A stretch of DNA of 64,000 bases from contig CP154955.1 of assembly GCA_039621445.1 (NCBI GenBank), positions 36,001,123-36,065,122 on the forward strand, read 5' to 3'. The DNA is from Euglena gracilis. Its lineage: Eukaryota; Euglenida; Euglenophyceae; Euglenales. The notes beneath the pieces were generated by a model. It saw nothing but the letters and a program-made list of their open reading frames with translations, was not told the DNA's origin and searched no databases. Positions within the stretch are counted from its first letter, which is position 1; each line of letters begins with the position of its first letter. Both the position numbers and the translations under genes were made by a program. Shown in pieces: positions 32,394 through 43,915 of the stretch.

Positions 32394-33167
32394 CTGCGGA
32401 AGACAAGAGAAAGCAAATGCAAACTGAGGCAATTGCGCATTGTCCCCTATAACAGCGCTGCTAATTTAGGGGTACAGGTGTCAGGAGCTATCAGAGCAAA
32501 CCTTTCCTTTGGCTTCCATTCACCACCATTCTCCCGTGTTCCTTGTAGTCTCCGCTTCCGCTCTTCACATGAACAAGAATCGGTGGCCATTCGTGCGACC
32601 TGCACAACACATACCAAACACATAGAAAAGCCGGAGGGTTGCGGGGAATGTGCTGTCACATTGTTAAGATGAAATACCACTCCCTCGGGGAGGCATGTAT
32701 ATAGACTTGGCGATATTCTTTGGGGATCAAGGCGTGGTGTGGTATGGAATGAGAACACTTTTCATTGCAGGGTGGGCCAAAATTGTGCTGACAACCCTCA
32801 TCCATCATTTGTATTTCATTGAAAAAAAGTCCACTCCCTCCAGTTGGCCTGTTTGTTAAACTTCAAAACTAAAACACCAAAATGTCCAGAAAAGAGCTAT
32901 CTCATAAAAGTGCCAGGGTTTTTCAGAACAGCAGAAAAAACTGACGGTGTGTAAGAGTTAAAAAAAAATAGAATCCGGAAAAAATATGACCTCCAAGGGG
33001 GGTAAATCCGACTGGTGTGTGTCAAGGGCACCCGCCCTACCTCTTGGGGGGCAGGTTATGATAAAGCACGCGGCTAATGAACTCAACAACCAAACTCCCA
33101 CACCACGTTGTTTTCATAAAACCCCAGTGAACTGTCATGATGGCGGGTGATGCATTTGCAGAAATCC
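32394..33167. other. 5' flank or first intron of the M20 gene
   Basis: Unique sequence, no recognised exon. The minus-strand frame at 32447-32758 has no domain similarity that I can see. Confidence 0.4.
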
Positions 33168-33742
33168 TTGGGGGGGGGCTTTATATTTTGTGGGGGTTAT
33201 ATTTGGGGGGGTTTATATTTGGGGGGGGGTTAGGTCTGGAGGGGAGTTTTTTGAGGCCAGGGGCCAAAAATTTTTGGGCTGAGGACCAAATCAGTTGTTC
33301 GGGGCAGGGCAAGGCCAAATATCTTTTGGGTGGGGGACAGCTCTCGTGTCGTCAACTGTAGGGGGTTAAGCTATAATTGATGATTATTTCCGGACCTTTG
33401 CAAAGGCAACCAGCTGATTTTCACCAAAAATTCAAAAGTCGACACCCGGGGGTTGGGTTTTGCCGCCCAAATGTCCTGTCCCCCCTTAGACGTGGAGCCA
33501 GACGCAGGTTTCAGTGAGGAAAAAGAATTTCTGCAAAAAATAGGAGGTACGCAGCGAAAACTTGGCATAAAATTGGTATTTGGCCCCAATTGAAGGCCAC
33601 CAAAGGTAATAGGGCCACCCGAAAAGGTTTGATTTCCCCCCCAAATATAAAGTCCCACCCAATGTGGGGCCCCCCTGAGGGCCTTGAAATCCCGTCCAAA
33701 TAAAAAGCCAGGGGGGGGGGCTTTATATTTGGGGGGTTAATT
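33168..33742. repeat. Foldback with AATATAAAG words, larger copy
   Basis: Left GGGGGGGGCTTTATATTTTG (33171) plus two TTATATTTGGGGGG words; right CCCCCAAATATAAAG (33640) and GGGGCTTTATATTTGGGG (33717). Core includes AATTGGTATTTGGCC similar to the 29.6 kb element. Non-coding. Confidence 0.72.
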
Positions 33743-34318
33743 ATCGGGAAGGAAAGTTTAGACCTTTTGGGGGGCCTTCCCAAGGACTCCCCAGTCCACG
33801 CCTTTGTTTAACGGCCGACCCCCCCCACAGTCGAAAGACGCCTCTTTGGTCAGAATTCCATTTCCAAAGACCCCCTTGAGACGGAGGACAGACGTTACCA
33901 GTCGTAGAAGAGGGGTAATTCCTTGGGTTGATAGGGTCCAGCAGACCCCCCCCGACATTGTACCTGACATGCAAGTTACATACAAATTGTACCTCAACTT
34001 AACCACTAAAGGTTGAGGTTTTTTTTTTTTGCAAAAAGCGACATTTTACAAAAAAAATGCCACTTCCTTCATCGCCAGAACACCCTCCCCTCCCCACCGC
34101 AACTTTGATTGTCAAATGAAGTTCAGACAAAGACCCAATGGTGAACTTCACCGACAAAGTTCACCGCATGAGCACCTTTTTCCGAAAATGACGCAAAATG
34201 ACTGAAGATGTCATTTTATTATATGTTTTAAATTTTTTAAGAATTTTGAAATGTCCTGGTGCCTCTGGTTAGAAGAAAGAAAATAAAAGCAATGGAATTC
34301 ATCGCCAACCCTCAAACG

Positions 34319-34395
34319 ATGAAGATCATGCACCTTGACCTTTTGAAGATCATGCACCTTGACCTTTTGAAGATCATGCACCTTGACCTTGACCC
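34319..34395 (+). repeat. 24-bp tandem repeat, three copies
   Basis: GAAGATCATGCACCTTGACC plus TTTT, three nearly exact direct copies. Confidence 0.9.
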
Positions 34396-35856
34396 CCCCA
34401 GGAGGTTCACCAATGAACATTCACTGGAGGAGTTTCCTCGGAAGGTGCATTTTAAGAACCCAGACCTAACCTCCCCAACAGGTGTCGGAGCAATTTTTTC
34501 CTGGTAAAGGTGACAATTCCCCCAAAAGTCAGCGTATGCAAGGAAGGCAATCACGGAAACAATGAACTCGAGAATGAGGACCATAATTCGATCGGAGGGC
34601 AAAATATAGGGGCCGAGGGCCAAAAACTTTGGTCCCTGGGCCAAAATTGCCATCGATTAGCTGTAGTCTGGTCACAAATACCCAAATTCCTGTCCCTGAT
34701 ACCAAAACATGCAAAATACATCAGCTTTTTGGAAACCCTGTCCCAAGAAAACAAATACTGCCCCAGTGCATTTGTGTAAACAATTTTAGGCCCCAGAGTG
34801 ATGATGTTGGGACAAAACGAGCGAGCAGATAAATTGCAATCATTTTGTGAATTTTTTTATCGGCTTTCAAAAAAAAGGTGAGGTGCATGTTGAATCCAAC
34901 AGCCCACAAGGTGCCCAAATAAATGCAGAAGAGATTGGGCTCTTTGTCCATTTTGTCCACCCATTCACTGTTTGGAAGTTCACGGGGGGTCCTAAACCCC
35001 AAGAGCTTCTCCACAGAGGATTTTCTGCCTAAAAATTATGCAAACAGGAAACTTGTTAAGGACCCTTTGGGGTTTGGAGAGAGGTCCAGCCAGCCAGCTG
35101 GAAAAAGGTGCTGGTTGGAAAAAAGGGGGTGGGAGGCCAGGGGGCGTGGGTCATTCCCGGCTGCTGGGCTGGACCCCGTTGGCACCCGAAAACAGGCAAA
35201 AAAGCCAATATCAGCTGGGTTGTATTTCTTTTCAGCCAGAAACTTGAGGTGAACCCCTCCACAAAACCCCCAAAAGGCCATTTTGACCATTTTTGACCCC
35301 CTTTTCCAAAAATTTCGGCATTTTGCAACGAAATTTTTCGGTTCAGCCCGGATTTGCCAGAGTGTGACAACTTCATTACCGATCGACCGACCCCGGGGGG
35401 AGGTCCGCGGCCCAGTTCGGTGGTGCTGGCTGGAAAAAAAAAGGTGCTGGCTGACTGGTTAGACCTCCCGGGGGGGTTGGGTCTGGCTTGCAAAATTGGT
35501 GAGAAAATGCTATGTTGTAAAAATAAAAAAATAAAAGTCCCAGCACCATCAGTGTCAGCAACTGTGCACATTGAAAATTCACTCCCAACCCTCAAAACGT
35601 TTGAGTAAATTGATAAAATTCCCATTTCCCCTGGAGGATGTTCACCAAGAATCTGAACTTCCCTAGAAGGCTTCCCAACAACCCAGGTGTCAACTATTGG
35701 ACATAAAAAAATTTTGTTTGAGTTCTCTCGTTCGTTACAAAGTCTCGTTTGTTGTCTTCATTGCAAAGGCAATGATGCTTTTTGAAGACGCAAGAGGGGG
35801 GGTTGCAAAAAATATATATCTTGGGGGGATTTACATTTTAACATTTTCCCAAAAAT

Positions 35857-35897
35857 AATGGGGTTATGGGCAACCCATAACCCCATTGTTATTTTTT
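35857..35897. repeat. Palindrome AATGGGGTTATGGG
   Basis: AATGGGGTTATGGG and CCCATAACCCCATT are separated by CAA, followed by A/T-rich DNA. The GGGGTTATG word also ends the foldback at 366-848. Confidence 0.85.
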
Positions 35898-36000
35898 ATT
35901 ATTATTTATAATTATAAACCAATGTCCTTCAGAAGAGTCCCAGAATAAAAACCACTCAAAACCTCCACCTTCCCAGCACTGCCACCCACCTCCTGGCCAT

Positions 36001-37730
36001 TTTTTCAGCACTTGGCATTATAAAAAAAACCTTCAATGCTCCGAGTTAAAAAGAAGCCTGGATCTGACATAAGCTTTGGACAAACCTTTTGGAATCGTCT
36101 CTTCCAATTTCCTGTTGCTGTTGCCATTGAAATTCGTTGTGGAGTATGACTGATGCTTTGCTTCAGAGCAAAAAAGGCCATACTCGTGCCAAATATGGCC
36201 AAAAAACTCACAAATGTCCGCTGGTGCACCTGAAGTGGGATCCATGTGGTCTTCACCCATTGATTTTGAACGGCTTGTATGTGAGTTTTTTTGTGCTGCA
36301 TTTGGTGCAGAGAGGTGTTGGGCCGACTGTTCTCTCGCCATTTCAATAATATTGCCTTGCTGGCAACTGCTCTCGGACTTGTTGATACCAAAACACGTGC
36401 CACATTATTCTTAGGTGAGGCTTTTGCAGAGAGCAAAACAATCATCAAAATCCCAACAGAAAAGAGCCAATTTGGCCATGCTCGCATCATGGACTATATA
36501 TGTGCAAAACAAAACTGGAGCATACAGACATCTTTTACACCCCCGATTAGGAACCGCTGGGCTACCGTCGAGAAGCCTATGAATTTGGGTAACGGTTTTG
36601 AGAGAAATAGGGTTCAATCACAATTCCCGGTGCGAAAACAGGGGCGCCTTCTGAGTCCCCCTTTCCGCCTGGGAATTGTGATTGAACCCCGACTTTTCTT
36701 ATAGAAAAGTGCATTATTCCTGCAAAAGCATCCTTGTAGAAACATTTGCAATCAAATCACAGCGCAAACAAAATGGACTGTTTCGGAGAATGACACGTCC
36801 CCCCCCATCCCAACCCCCCAAACCCCCAATTCAAATCCTTTCAAAGCAAATGAGATTAAGACTTATCCATTTTTGGGGAAATGCACGTCACCTCCCCCGC
36901 TATGGGCATATAAATGGCACTTTTTTGATCCCCTGAGACGTTCTCGTTTGGGGTGGGGGCATATGCCCCTCCCATATGAGACCCCCCCCCTCGGGAGCCA
37001 AAATCCCAGGGGAGTCTCAAATGGGAGTCTCGACCAAAAGGCCGGGGCTGGCCAGGGAGGTTTTTCATGGGGGTTAAAAACATGGGTGATGGTTGGTTGC
37101 ACACAAATCACGATGAACCCTTAGGGCTCACGCGCCCCCCCCAAAACATTGGTAAATAGGCAAACATTTTTCCACGCCTCACAGTGCCAATTTTCACCGG
37201 AATTTTGATACTCAACCCAATGGCCTCCAAATTGCAAATTCCATTCCACTGTGTGGTAAAAACAGTCAAATATGGAGTTCAACAACCAATTTTGGCCATT
37301 GTTGGACACTTTTAATAACATTTTCATCACAGAACCGATGTCCGTGACCCCTTTCTGGCGGACAAAACAGGCGGCAGAAAACCAGGGCGCCGGTTTGGCC
37401 ATTAACCCAGCGGCCCAAGTGCCAGTTTAAGACCTATGAGTTACGTTGATAATATTTTCTGTTGTCTTGCATTTAACCACTTCACCAACAACATTTATGA
37501 GAAAAACTTTAAAATGGGTATCGATGTGTGCAAAAATCAAGATTTTGGTCCAACAATGTCCTCCCCCCCCATTCACAAACCCTTTCAGAAAATCCATCAG
37601 GAAATTCTTTCTTTTTTAAATAAAACAAGCAGTCAACCTTGGACACGTGTATTGTGACGCGTATTTCCTGAGCAGGATATTCCCGTCGGGGTACGCTTTC
37701 AGGTGACCGAAAATGCTCTTAGGCATTCGC
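36001..37730. other. Unique DNA with one inverted repeat and no clear gene
   Basis: A 161-codon minus-strand frame (36005-36490) and others overlap without recognisable domains. An exact 19-bp inverted repeat occurs at 36610-36628 / 36671-36689. 36.95-37.03 kb carries a GGAGTCTC / GAGACTCC-like inverted C/G module. Confidence 0.4.
36610..36689. repeat. 19-bp exact inverted repeat
   Basis: GGGTTCAATCACAATTCCC and its complement, 42-bp loop. No known function; could be a small hairpin element. Confidence 0.88.
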
Positions 37731-38250
37731 CAGGGGGGGGGGGAATTGATATCGGAGGCCTTCGGAAAAATTGTGGAAAAATTGCGGAAAAATTGCGGAA
37801 ATTGCGGAAAAATTGCGGAAAAATTGATATCGGGTATACACATTTCTGCTTGGGGGGACTTAGAAAATTTTCAATTGTGAGGTTCAGAACACCGCAACAC
37901 CCACGTCGATGCAGGCGAGCACAAATCAACACGCTTGATGTTCTTTGCACAGGCGGGACGCACCCAATCCTGTGACCAGTGGTGCACCTGTGAGAAAAAT
38001 TGGTAAACTGGGGGGGGGGAACAACAAAACACAATAGCACACCTGTTGATCCATTTGAAGAATGGCTTGAACTCATTGCATCTTCCATCTTCGGTGGTGG
38101 GGAAAAAATTCTTCAAAAAAATGGTGAAAAATTGCGGAAAAATTGCGGAAATTGCGGAAAAATTGCGGAAAATTGCGGAAAATTGCGGAAATTGCGGAAA
38201 ATTGCGGAAATTGCGGAAAAATTGCGGATATCAATTTTCCCCCCCCCCTG
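37731..38250 (+). mobile_element. Non-autonomous DNA transposon with TTGCGGAAAA arrays
   Basis: The ends CAGGGGGGGGGGG..AATTGATATC and GATATCAATTTTCCCC..CTG are inverted. Exact direct repeat CATTCGC flanks them (37724-37730; 38251-38257). Direct arrays of (A5)TTGCGG lie inside the left (37766-37825) and right (38126-38230) ends. The core shares GGACTTAGAAAATTTTC with the element at 43.9 kb. Confidence 0.88.
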
Positions 38251-38337
38251 CATTCGCATGCGTTCAGTGTGGACAGGGGCTTCCCCTGTCTCCTCCTCGG
38301 GTAATCCGGGAGAACGAGCAAGCACGTATGCCGTGTA

Positions 38338-38385
38338 GGCGTATAACGCGCCAATTGCCAACCAGCAATTGGCGCGTTATACGCC
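38338..38385. repeat. Perfect 20-bp inverted repeat
   Basis: GGCGTATAACGCGCCAATTG, 8-bp loop CCAACCAG, then the exact complement. Stable cruciform or hairpin; function unknown. Confidence 0.95.
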
Positions 38386-39723
38386 CAGGTCACGCATTGT
38401 AAGGTCCGCCGCGAATCCCGACGTGGCCGAGTCGGTGTAATACACCGTACCGGTCATCACAGCTTGGGCGCATATACACCACGAGGCTGGAAGGGGGTTC
38501 GCGATGGCCAACAGTTGACGGCATCATTGTGGTGATCCCACAATGCCGATGTGAGGTGATCGGGTGCTCGGTTTGCGCTCACATACATCACCCAGTTCAT
38601 CATTTCTGCTGTGCTGTGAATCATCGCACTAGCATATGGGGGCAGACGACAAGAGCCTGAGACTGCAATCAAAAAACACAGTTGAAATTTAAACCGGCGT
38701 TTGAGACGCCGGGTTCAGGACAGAACCGGCGTCCCCCTCACGGGTTTTCCGGACGCCGGTTCTGTCCTAAAACCAGGCGTTAGGAACGCCAGTTTTGTCC
38801 AAAACCCGGCGTCCGGTTTTCATTCCTAAAAATGTCACCAAAAGTGCCCAAAAAGTGGCCCTAAGGTGCTGGTATGACTGTTTCAACCATCTAGGACAAT
38901 GAATTTTGCCATTTGGGGACCAGTGGGGTGGATATCCAAATTTGGTGAAATTTGGCCCAGATTTGGAAATAGAGTACCGTGCGGCGTGGAAAGATCTGAT
39001 GAGCACCGCTGGTCATATCCTGGGACAGGAAACAAGAGTTCTGTGCAGCATGGCTGAATTTGGTGGTCATCGCTGGTCGTCTGATGAAAAGAGCTTTCAA
39101 CCAAGAGGTGAGTTTGCATCTGAAGGACTGACACAGCCAGAGATACACTCGTGATCGTCAGAATTCGATGAATTATACAATGGGGGGAGGAAAATGCTGT
39201 TAAATGTCAAATGGCGACATCTCAACGAGACAAAAGTCGTGACAACCACTGACTCTTGAGCACGTTTTCTTTCCTTTTCGAACAATTTATCTTGTTTGAC
39301 GAGGTTTATGGTGCCATGATTTGATTTGATGTTGACATCGGACTATATCAAAAAAGGAAAGGATGCCAGGTTTACGACGAAACCGGCGTCCGCCAGCCCT
39401 TTGTCAAAGAGGCGTTTCAGAGCCGCCGTCTTCATGACAGAACCGGCGTTACCAACCTTTGGTCAAAGGACCCCTACAAAACCAATTTCCGATCACTGAT
39501 CTCAATTTTAGGCTGGGGGACAGTCCCCGTGCCCCCCCCCCCGTGACCCCACTGTGACCCACAAACCAGACCTTGGCAGGTTTAGGGGGAAAAATGCCCA
39601 AATGACTTGGAAAGAGTCAAGTTAAACCAGTCTAGATTTGGAAGTATTGCTGAAATCTGAGCCCTTACACCGGCGTTTGGGCCGCCAGGTTCACAACAGA
39701 ACCGGCATCCCCCCGGGTGCCGG
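38386..39723. other. GGCGT-hairpin repeats plus unidentified open frames
   Basis: 38,690-38,835, 39,360-39,470 and 39,660-39,720 hold clustered palindromes built on ACCGGCGT / ACGCCGGT (for example 38718-38734 pairing with 38751-38767, 17 of 17). A plus-strand frame (38906-39154) reading AAWKDLMSTAGHILGQETRV ends at a GTGAGT-like donor, and a minus-strand frame covers 38457-38672; neither is recognised. The minus strand of the first is open too, so these are weak. Confidence 0.45.
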
Positions 39724-41779
39724 CAGGGCTGCATATAGGTATATGTTGGCAAAAAGACCTGTATCTATATGTGGACGACCTATACCTATACCTATACCTA
39801 TATGTCGCCTATATGTCCAAACAAAAGAAACTAAACAAGCAATCATTGCAATCATCCATGTGGGGGGGGCTGAAGACCAGAATGCATCAATCCATCGAGG
39901 GGGGCTGAAGACCAGAATGCATCAAATGCAAAGGCGGGAAGATAACGCTTCATTGTGACAATGGCGGTTCACCGGCAGTAGTCAAGGTCTTTGTCAAGAC
40001 CAAGACTTTGACACAAGATCCTCCAAAAAGGTCAGGATCACCTTGGGATTCATTTTCCAACAAAATGTCCTCGTGGTGGAAAATTTCTTGGGCTCACGAA
40101 GGGATGCTGGGATAAGATTGTCATCCCCGAAGTTCAGCAAATTGGATTTTACGAAAAGTGCCGCTTGCACAACTGTTTCGTGCAATGCATTCCGCAGCGG
40201 TGTCTCCAAAAATTTTTGCACATTGAAAGTGCGCTCGATAGTTGCAACGAAAGATGGCAAGTTCGGCCAATTCTTGAGCCACGTGGAGTTGACTTTGCCA
40301 ATATAAAGTGGGGTCAGCTGCGCAAACAATGGCATCATGGAAAGGATTCATGCTCAGGGTGTTGGAAAGGAAGTACGAGTTGCATGTTGCGAACCTCTTC
40401 TGCATTCAAAAGATATGCATTCTGGGCTGGGTCACATACAGGGCGTAGGTAACGGACGCACGCCGGGGTGCGGGGTCCAGCTCAATCCCATGGCACATGA
40501 CCAGGGCGTAGGTTAAGAAGATTTACGAATACTAAACAGCCCTTTTCCAGCCCTGGACCCCCCCCAAAGGCAAGGCAAATTTTGGGGTCAAAATCGACTT
40601 TTCGCATAGCATCTCGTTTCCAGCCAGCCCAAATTTTCCAGCCACATGCAGGTCCACAACCCTTTGCATGGCACAGCACTTTGTGTTCCATCGGGTTTCA
40701 CCCCAATAAAGGAGCCTGAGAATATTGAAGGGAAAGTGTGCCCCCCCAAAGAAAACATACTTCAGTGGCTCTTCACCTTCTTCAAATAGGCTCTTGCTGG
40801 CATTTTCGTTGTCAGCAACCACTGTCACTTTGAACCCACGGCAGATATTTTATGTCAAAAGTGCTTCTTCTTTTCGGAAATAAAACCTGGTTTTGATCCG
40901 CTCTATGGCGTTTTTGACAAGTGGGAACGTGGTGCTTGCCGATTTCCCATATTTCGCTGGCAACGTGTTCCAAAAAATTGCCTTGCCCTTCCATAGTATG
41001 ACGAAATTGATCATTTTGTCGTGGCTCCATTTGGTCCAGCCATCAAGGGCAAGCGCAACTGAGGACCCAGAAATGGCACTCTCAACTTTGGATCGGAGAC
41101 CTAGTGCAAACGAAGGGTGAAAGAATTTGACGGGGGGGGACAAAAACCTTCTGCCATCAAGCAAATTTCTTGGGGTAAGCCGTTCCTTCCAAATGGATGA
41201 CCAAAGGCTTGCCGGAAAAATGGGTCTTCCACCAAGCACAAAGGAACGGTTGGGTTCATGCAGAACACCAGAGCCATCTTTTGAGCTGCACTTGCTGCTT
41301 TGGGAAAGGGGGCATCAATGCCTTTGGCATCTTTTTGCTCTTCCTTCACTGTGGCCCCATGTTCCAAAACCAAGTGCCTTTCCAAATTGTCGAAGGTAGG
41401 GACTTCCTAAGCAAGCAACGAGTATTTCACATGGAAAAATCTGTTACCACACCTGGGGTGGGGGGTTGCAAAAGACTTCATAGTAGCTTTGGCAGATGGT
41501 TCATCCAAATTCTCATCCACCCTCATGGCCACTTCATCCTCAAACCTCTTTGAATAACAAATTTTGCATCGTAGCCGCCCAACAGTACCACTGGGCTCAA
41601 AATGAGCATGAACTCCTCGATTCTTCCTCCTGGCCCGACTTGGGAGAGACATATTCTTTTGGCCATCAGAAAGATCTGAGACACATAGGGATATAGGAGT
41701 CAAAAAACCTATACCTATACCTATACCTATACCTATACCTATATCTCCCTATATCCCTATATCCCTATATGCAGCCTTG
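39724..41779 (-). mobile_element. hAT transposon (decayed autonomous copy)
   Basis: 2,056 bp. The ends CAGGGCTGCATATAGG and CCTATATGCAGCCTTG are inverted (one mismatch). Flanking direct repeat GTGCCGG at 39717-39723 and 41780-41786. Just inside both ends are same-orientation CCTATA arrays (39777-39804; 41709-41745). It is inserted in an ACCGGC repeat and encodes a minus-strand transposase. Confidence 0.88.
39990..41652 (-). pseudogene. hAT transposase with BED zinc finger, damaged
   Basis: DDE-type cut-and-paste transposase of the hAT superfamily. Start ATG at 41652. Exon 41652-41451 and, after a 48-bp GT-AG intron, exon 41402-41148 form a BED finger (CKIC then HLVLEH) followed by the N-terminal hAT signature LVEDPFFRQAFGHPF. 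A 47-bp intron leads to exon 41100 onward with SSVALALDGWTKW (first catalytic Asp). Further on are VTVVADNENASKS (second Asp region, about 40,828), ETRWNTK (about 40,690) and AIVCAADPTLYW (about 40,330). The junction near 40,830-40,900 does not close in frame, and the C-terminal segment is split between frames, so this copy is probably inactive. No recognisable dimerisation tail was found. Confidence 0.8.
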
Positions 41780-43555
41780 GTGCCGGTTCTGTCCATGACA
41801 AATGGGTTAGGGACGCTGGTTTATCCAAAACCTGGTGTCAGGAACGCCTAATATGACAAGGCGGTGCCAAACCGCACATGGACTTACACATTTTCTGCGT
41901 GCTTGCGCATGACCTGGGGGGCTTTTGTGGCCGAGGTTGACCCGGCGGCTCGGCCGCCAGCCCGGCCCAGCCCGGCCGGCGGCCCAGCACGGCCTATCCC
42001 GGGCAAGCTGAAAAACATTCATTTTCGGCTCAAAAACAGTTTTTCTGGGTCCAGGAGGCTCAAAAAATCAGTTGGGGCAATTTTTTTCCAAAAATTTTCA
42101 AGTTTTTTGACCCAGAAATGAGCCAAAATGCATGGGCTTTGGGCCCAAAACGGGGGGCCGGGGGTCGAAAAACGCTCATTTCCGACTTGCAAACAGAGGC
42201 CAAAAAACACGGTTTTGGGCAAAAAAAGTTTTTCAATCTTTTTTACCTAAAAAAGGCCGAAAATGGCCAAGTCAAAACAAGCCAAAAAAGCATACAAAAT
42301 GGCCAAAATTGGCCGAAAAATGGCCGTAACTCAGGCTAGAAGGGGAGTAAGCGGGAAATCAAAATATTGTTTGATGGGTCTTCAATTTACGTCTCTGGAC
42401 ATTTCCTTTGATTCCCCACCATTTTTGAGAAATTTTAAGAAAATCGATCCTTTGACCAAAAAAAGGGCCGAAAACGGCCAAGTCGCAAGCCTGCCGCGCT
42501 GTTCTGGGCGGTAAATCGGCCATATTTCGGGCTAGCGGGGAGTTGCAAGGAAATCGAAATATGGTCAGGTAGGGCATTGCAAGGGCTTCAATTTAGGTCT
42601 CCGGATATTTCCTTTGATTTTTGCTTCATTTCTGAGATATTTTGAAAACATTGATTTTGACCCCCAAAACAGCCCAAAATTTCCCCTGAAATGGGCCAAA
42701 ATTGGCCAGAAAATGGCCGTAACTCAGGATGCACGAAAAGCTAGGGGGAAACTGAACCATTTCATCCTTGCTCTCTCCAGACATTTTTGTTGATTTGCTT
42801 CATTGTTGAGATACTTTGGAAAAATAGATTTTTGAGCAAAAACTGGCCCAAAAAAAGACCCCAAAATGGTTGTTTCAGCCACAAGAGCGTGCTGGAATAT
42901 GGGCCAGGCGTGTCGGCGGCTAAAACAGCGATTGGGGGGCGATAGAAGTCCTCCAGGGGAAGGTTTGTTGTGACAGACATCTCTGGAGATAATTTTTTCT
43001 CGAGATATTTTCGAAAAAATCGATTCTTTGACCAAGAATCTCACTCCAGCGAAATGTCAGAGTCGAAATTGGGGGGGGGGGCAAATCCCACCGAGTTGGA
43101 CCCCTCAGGGGGCCAAAAAACATCATTTCGGGCAGAATTTTTTTGTTTTTTTTTTCGACTGTTTGGCCCATTTTTGACGCAAAAACCATGCTTCCAAAAA
43201 CAAAACTTCCATACTCCCAAAGCTTGTGTTTCGGGCGAAAAACGGGGGGCCGGGGGGCGGGGGTCGAAAAACGCCCATTTTCGGCTCAAAAACAGTTTTT
43301 CCGGGTCCGGAGGCGGCTGAATAACTCGGGCCTGGTGGGGAGTTGGGGGTCAAACGGAGGTGATTCGGCAACTAGAAATACAGTCGGTCGCGATTGAAAA
43401 AGAAATTCCGGGAACTGGGCCGGGGTCATGGTGATAATCTGCGGTTTTCACGGTCCACCCAGGGGGGAGGGGGCGGGTTCCACTCCCCTTCTTCCCCGGT
43501 GGTAAGCTTCAACTCTTACACATAAAGGGATAAGAGCTCAGCCCCCCCCCCAATT
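41780..43555 (-). repeat. Reverse-oriented satellite-derived block
   Basis: From 42,000 the sequence is the reverse complement style of the 57-64 kb satellite. It holds CATTTTCGGCTCAAAAACAG-type monomers, GGCCGTAACTCAGGCTAG, GACATTTCCTTTGATT, GAACTGGGCCGGGGTCATGG, and finally the stem-loop word in reverse complement (GATAAGAGCTCAGCC, 43528-43542). Degenerate and non-coding. Confidence 0.75.
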
Positions 43556-43559
43556 TGAT

Positions 43560-43822
43560 CCCTCCCCCCTAATTGGCTTATTGGCCCCCGGGACAAGAAT
43601 GGCCAATTTTGGCAAGGCCGCAAAAGGGCTTAGAAAACATCCAAAAGCATCCGGTTTGAAAATTTCAAAATCTGTCGGAGAACGAAAAGTCATGCCAATC
43701 CAAATATGCACAAAAAATCGACCAAGTTTTTGGAGTCCTCAAGCCCCCCCCCCCTAATTGGTTAATGGGGGGTTTGGAGGAGCCCGGGGCATTAGCCAAA
43801 ACGGGGGGGAGGTGAGGGTAAT
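43560..43822. mobile_element. Small non-autonomous relative of the 46.2 kb pogo element
   Basis: CCCTCCCCCCTAATTGGC at the left and GCCAAAACGGGGGGGAGG..GAGGG at the right resemble the termini of the element at 46185-49104. Internal TAATTGGTTAATGG and CATTAGCC words match its subterminal repeats. A clear TA duplication was not seen. Confidence 0.6.
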
Positions 43823-43915
43823 AATAAAACCTCTTTCAAGAGGTTTTATTCCGATTCTTTTGAAGTCATTGGCTTTTTTGAGACAGTTGGAAAGGGGAGG
43901 CTTCCCCTTCTTATG

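Larger units (their letters stand above)
33743..36000. other. Mostly unique non-coding DNA
   Basis: Contains a three-copy 24-bp tandem repeat (34319-34395), a GTGCTGGCTGG / CCCCAAAAGGCC module (35090-35480) and a palindrome at 35857. No supported gene. Confidence 0.45.
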
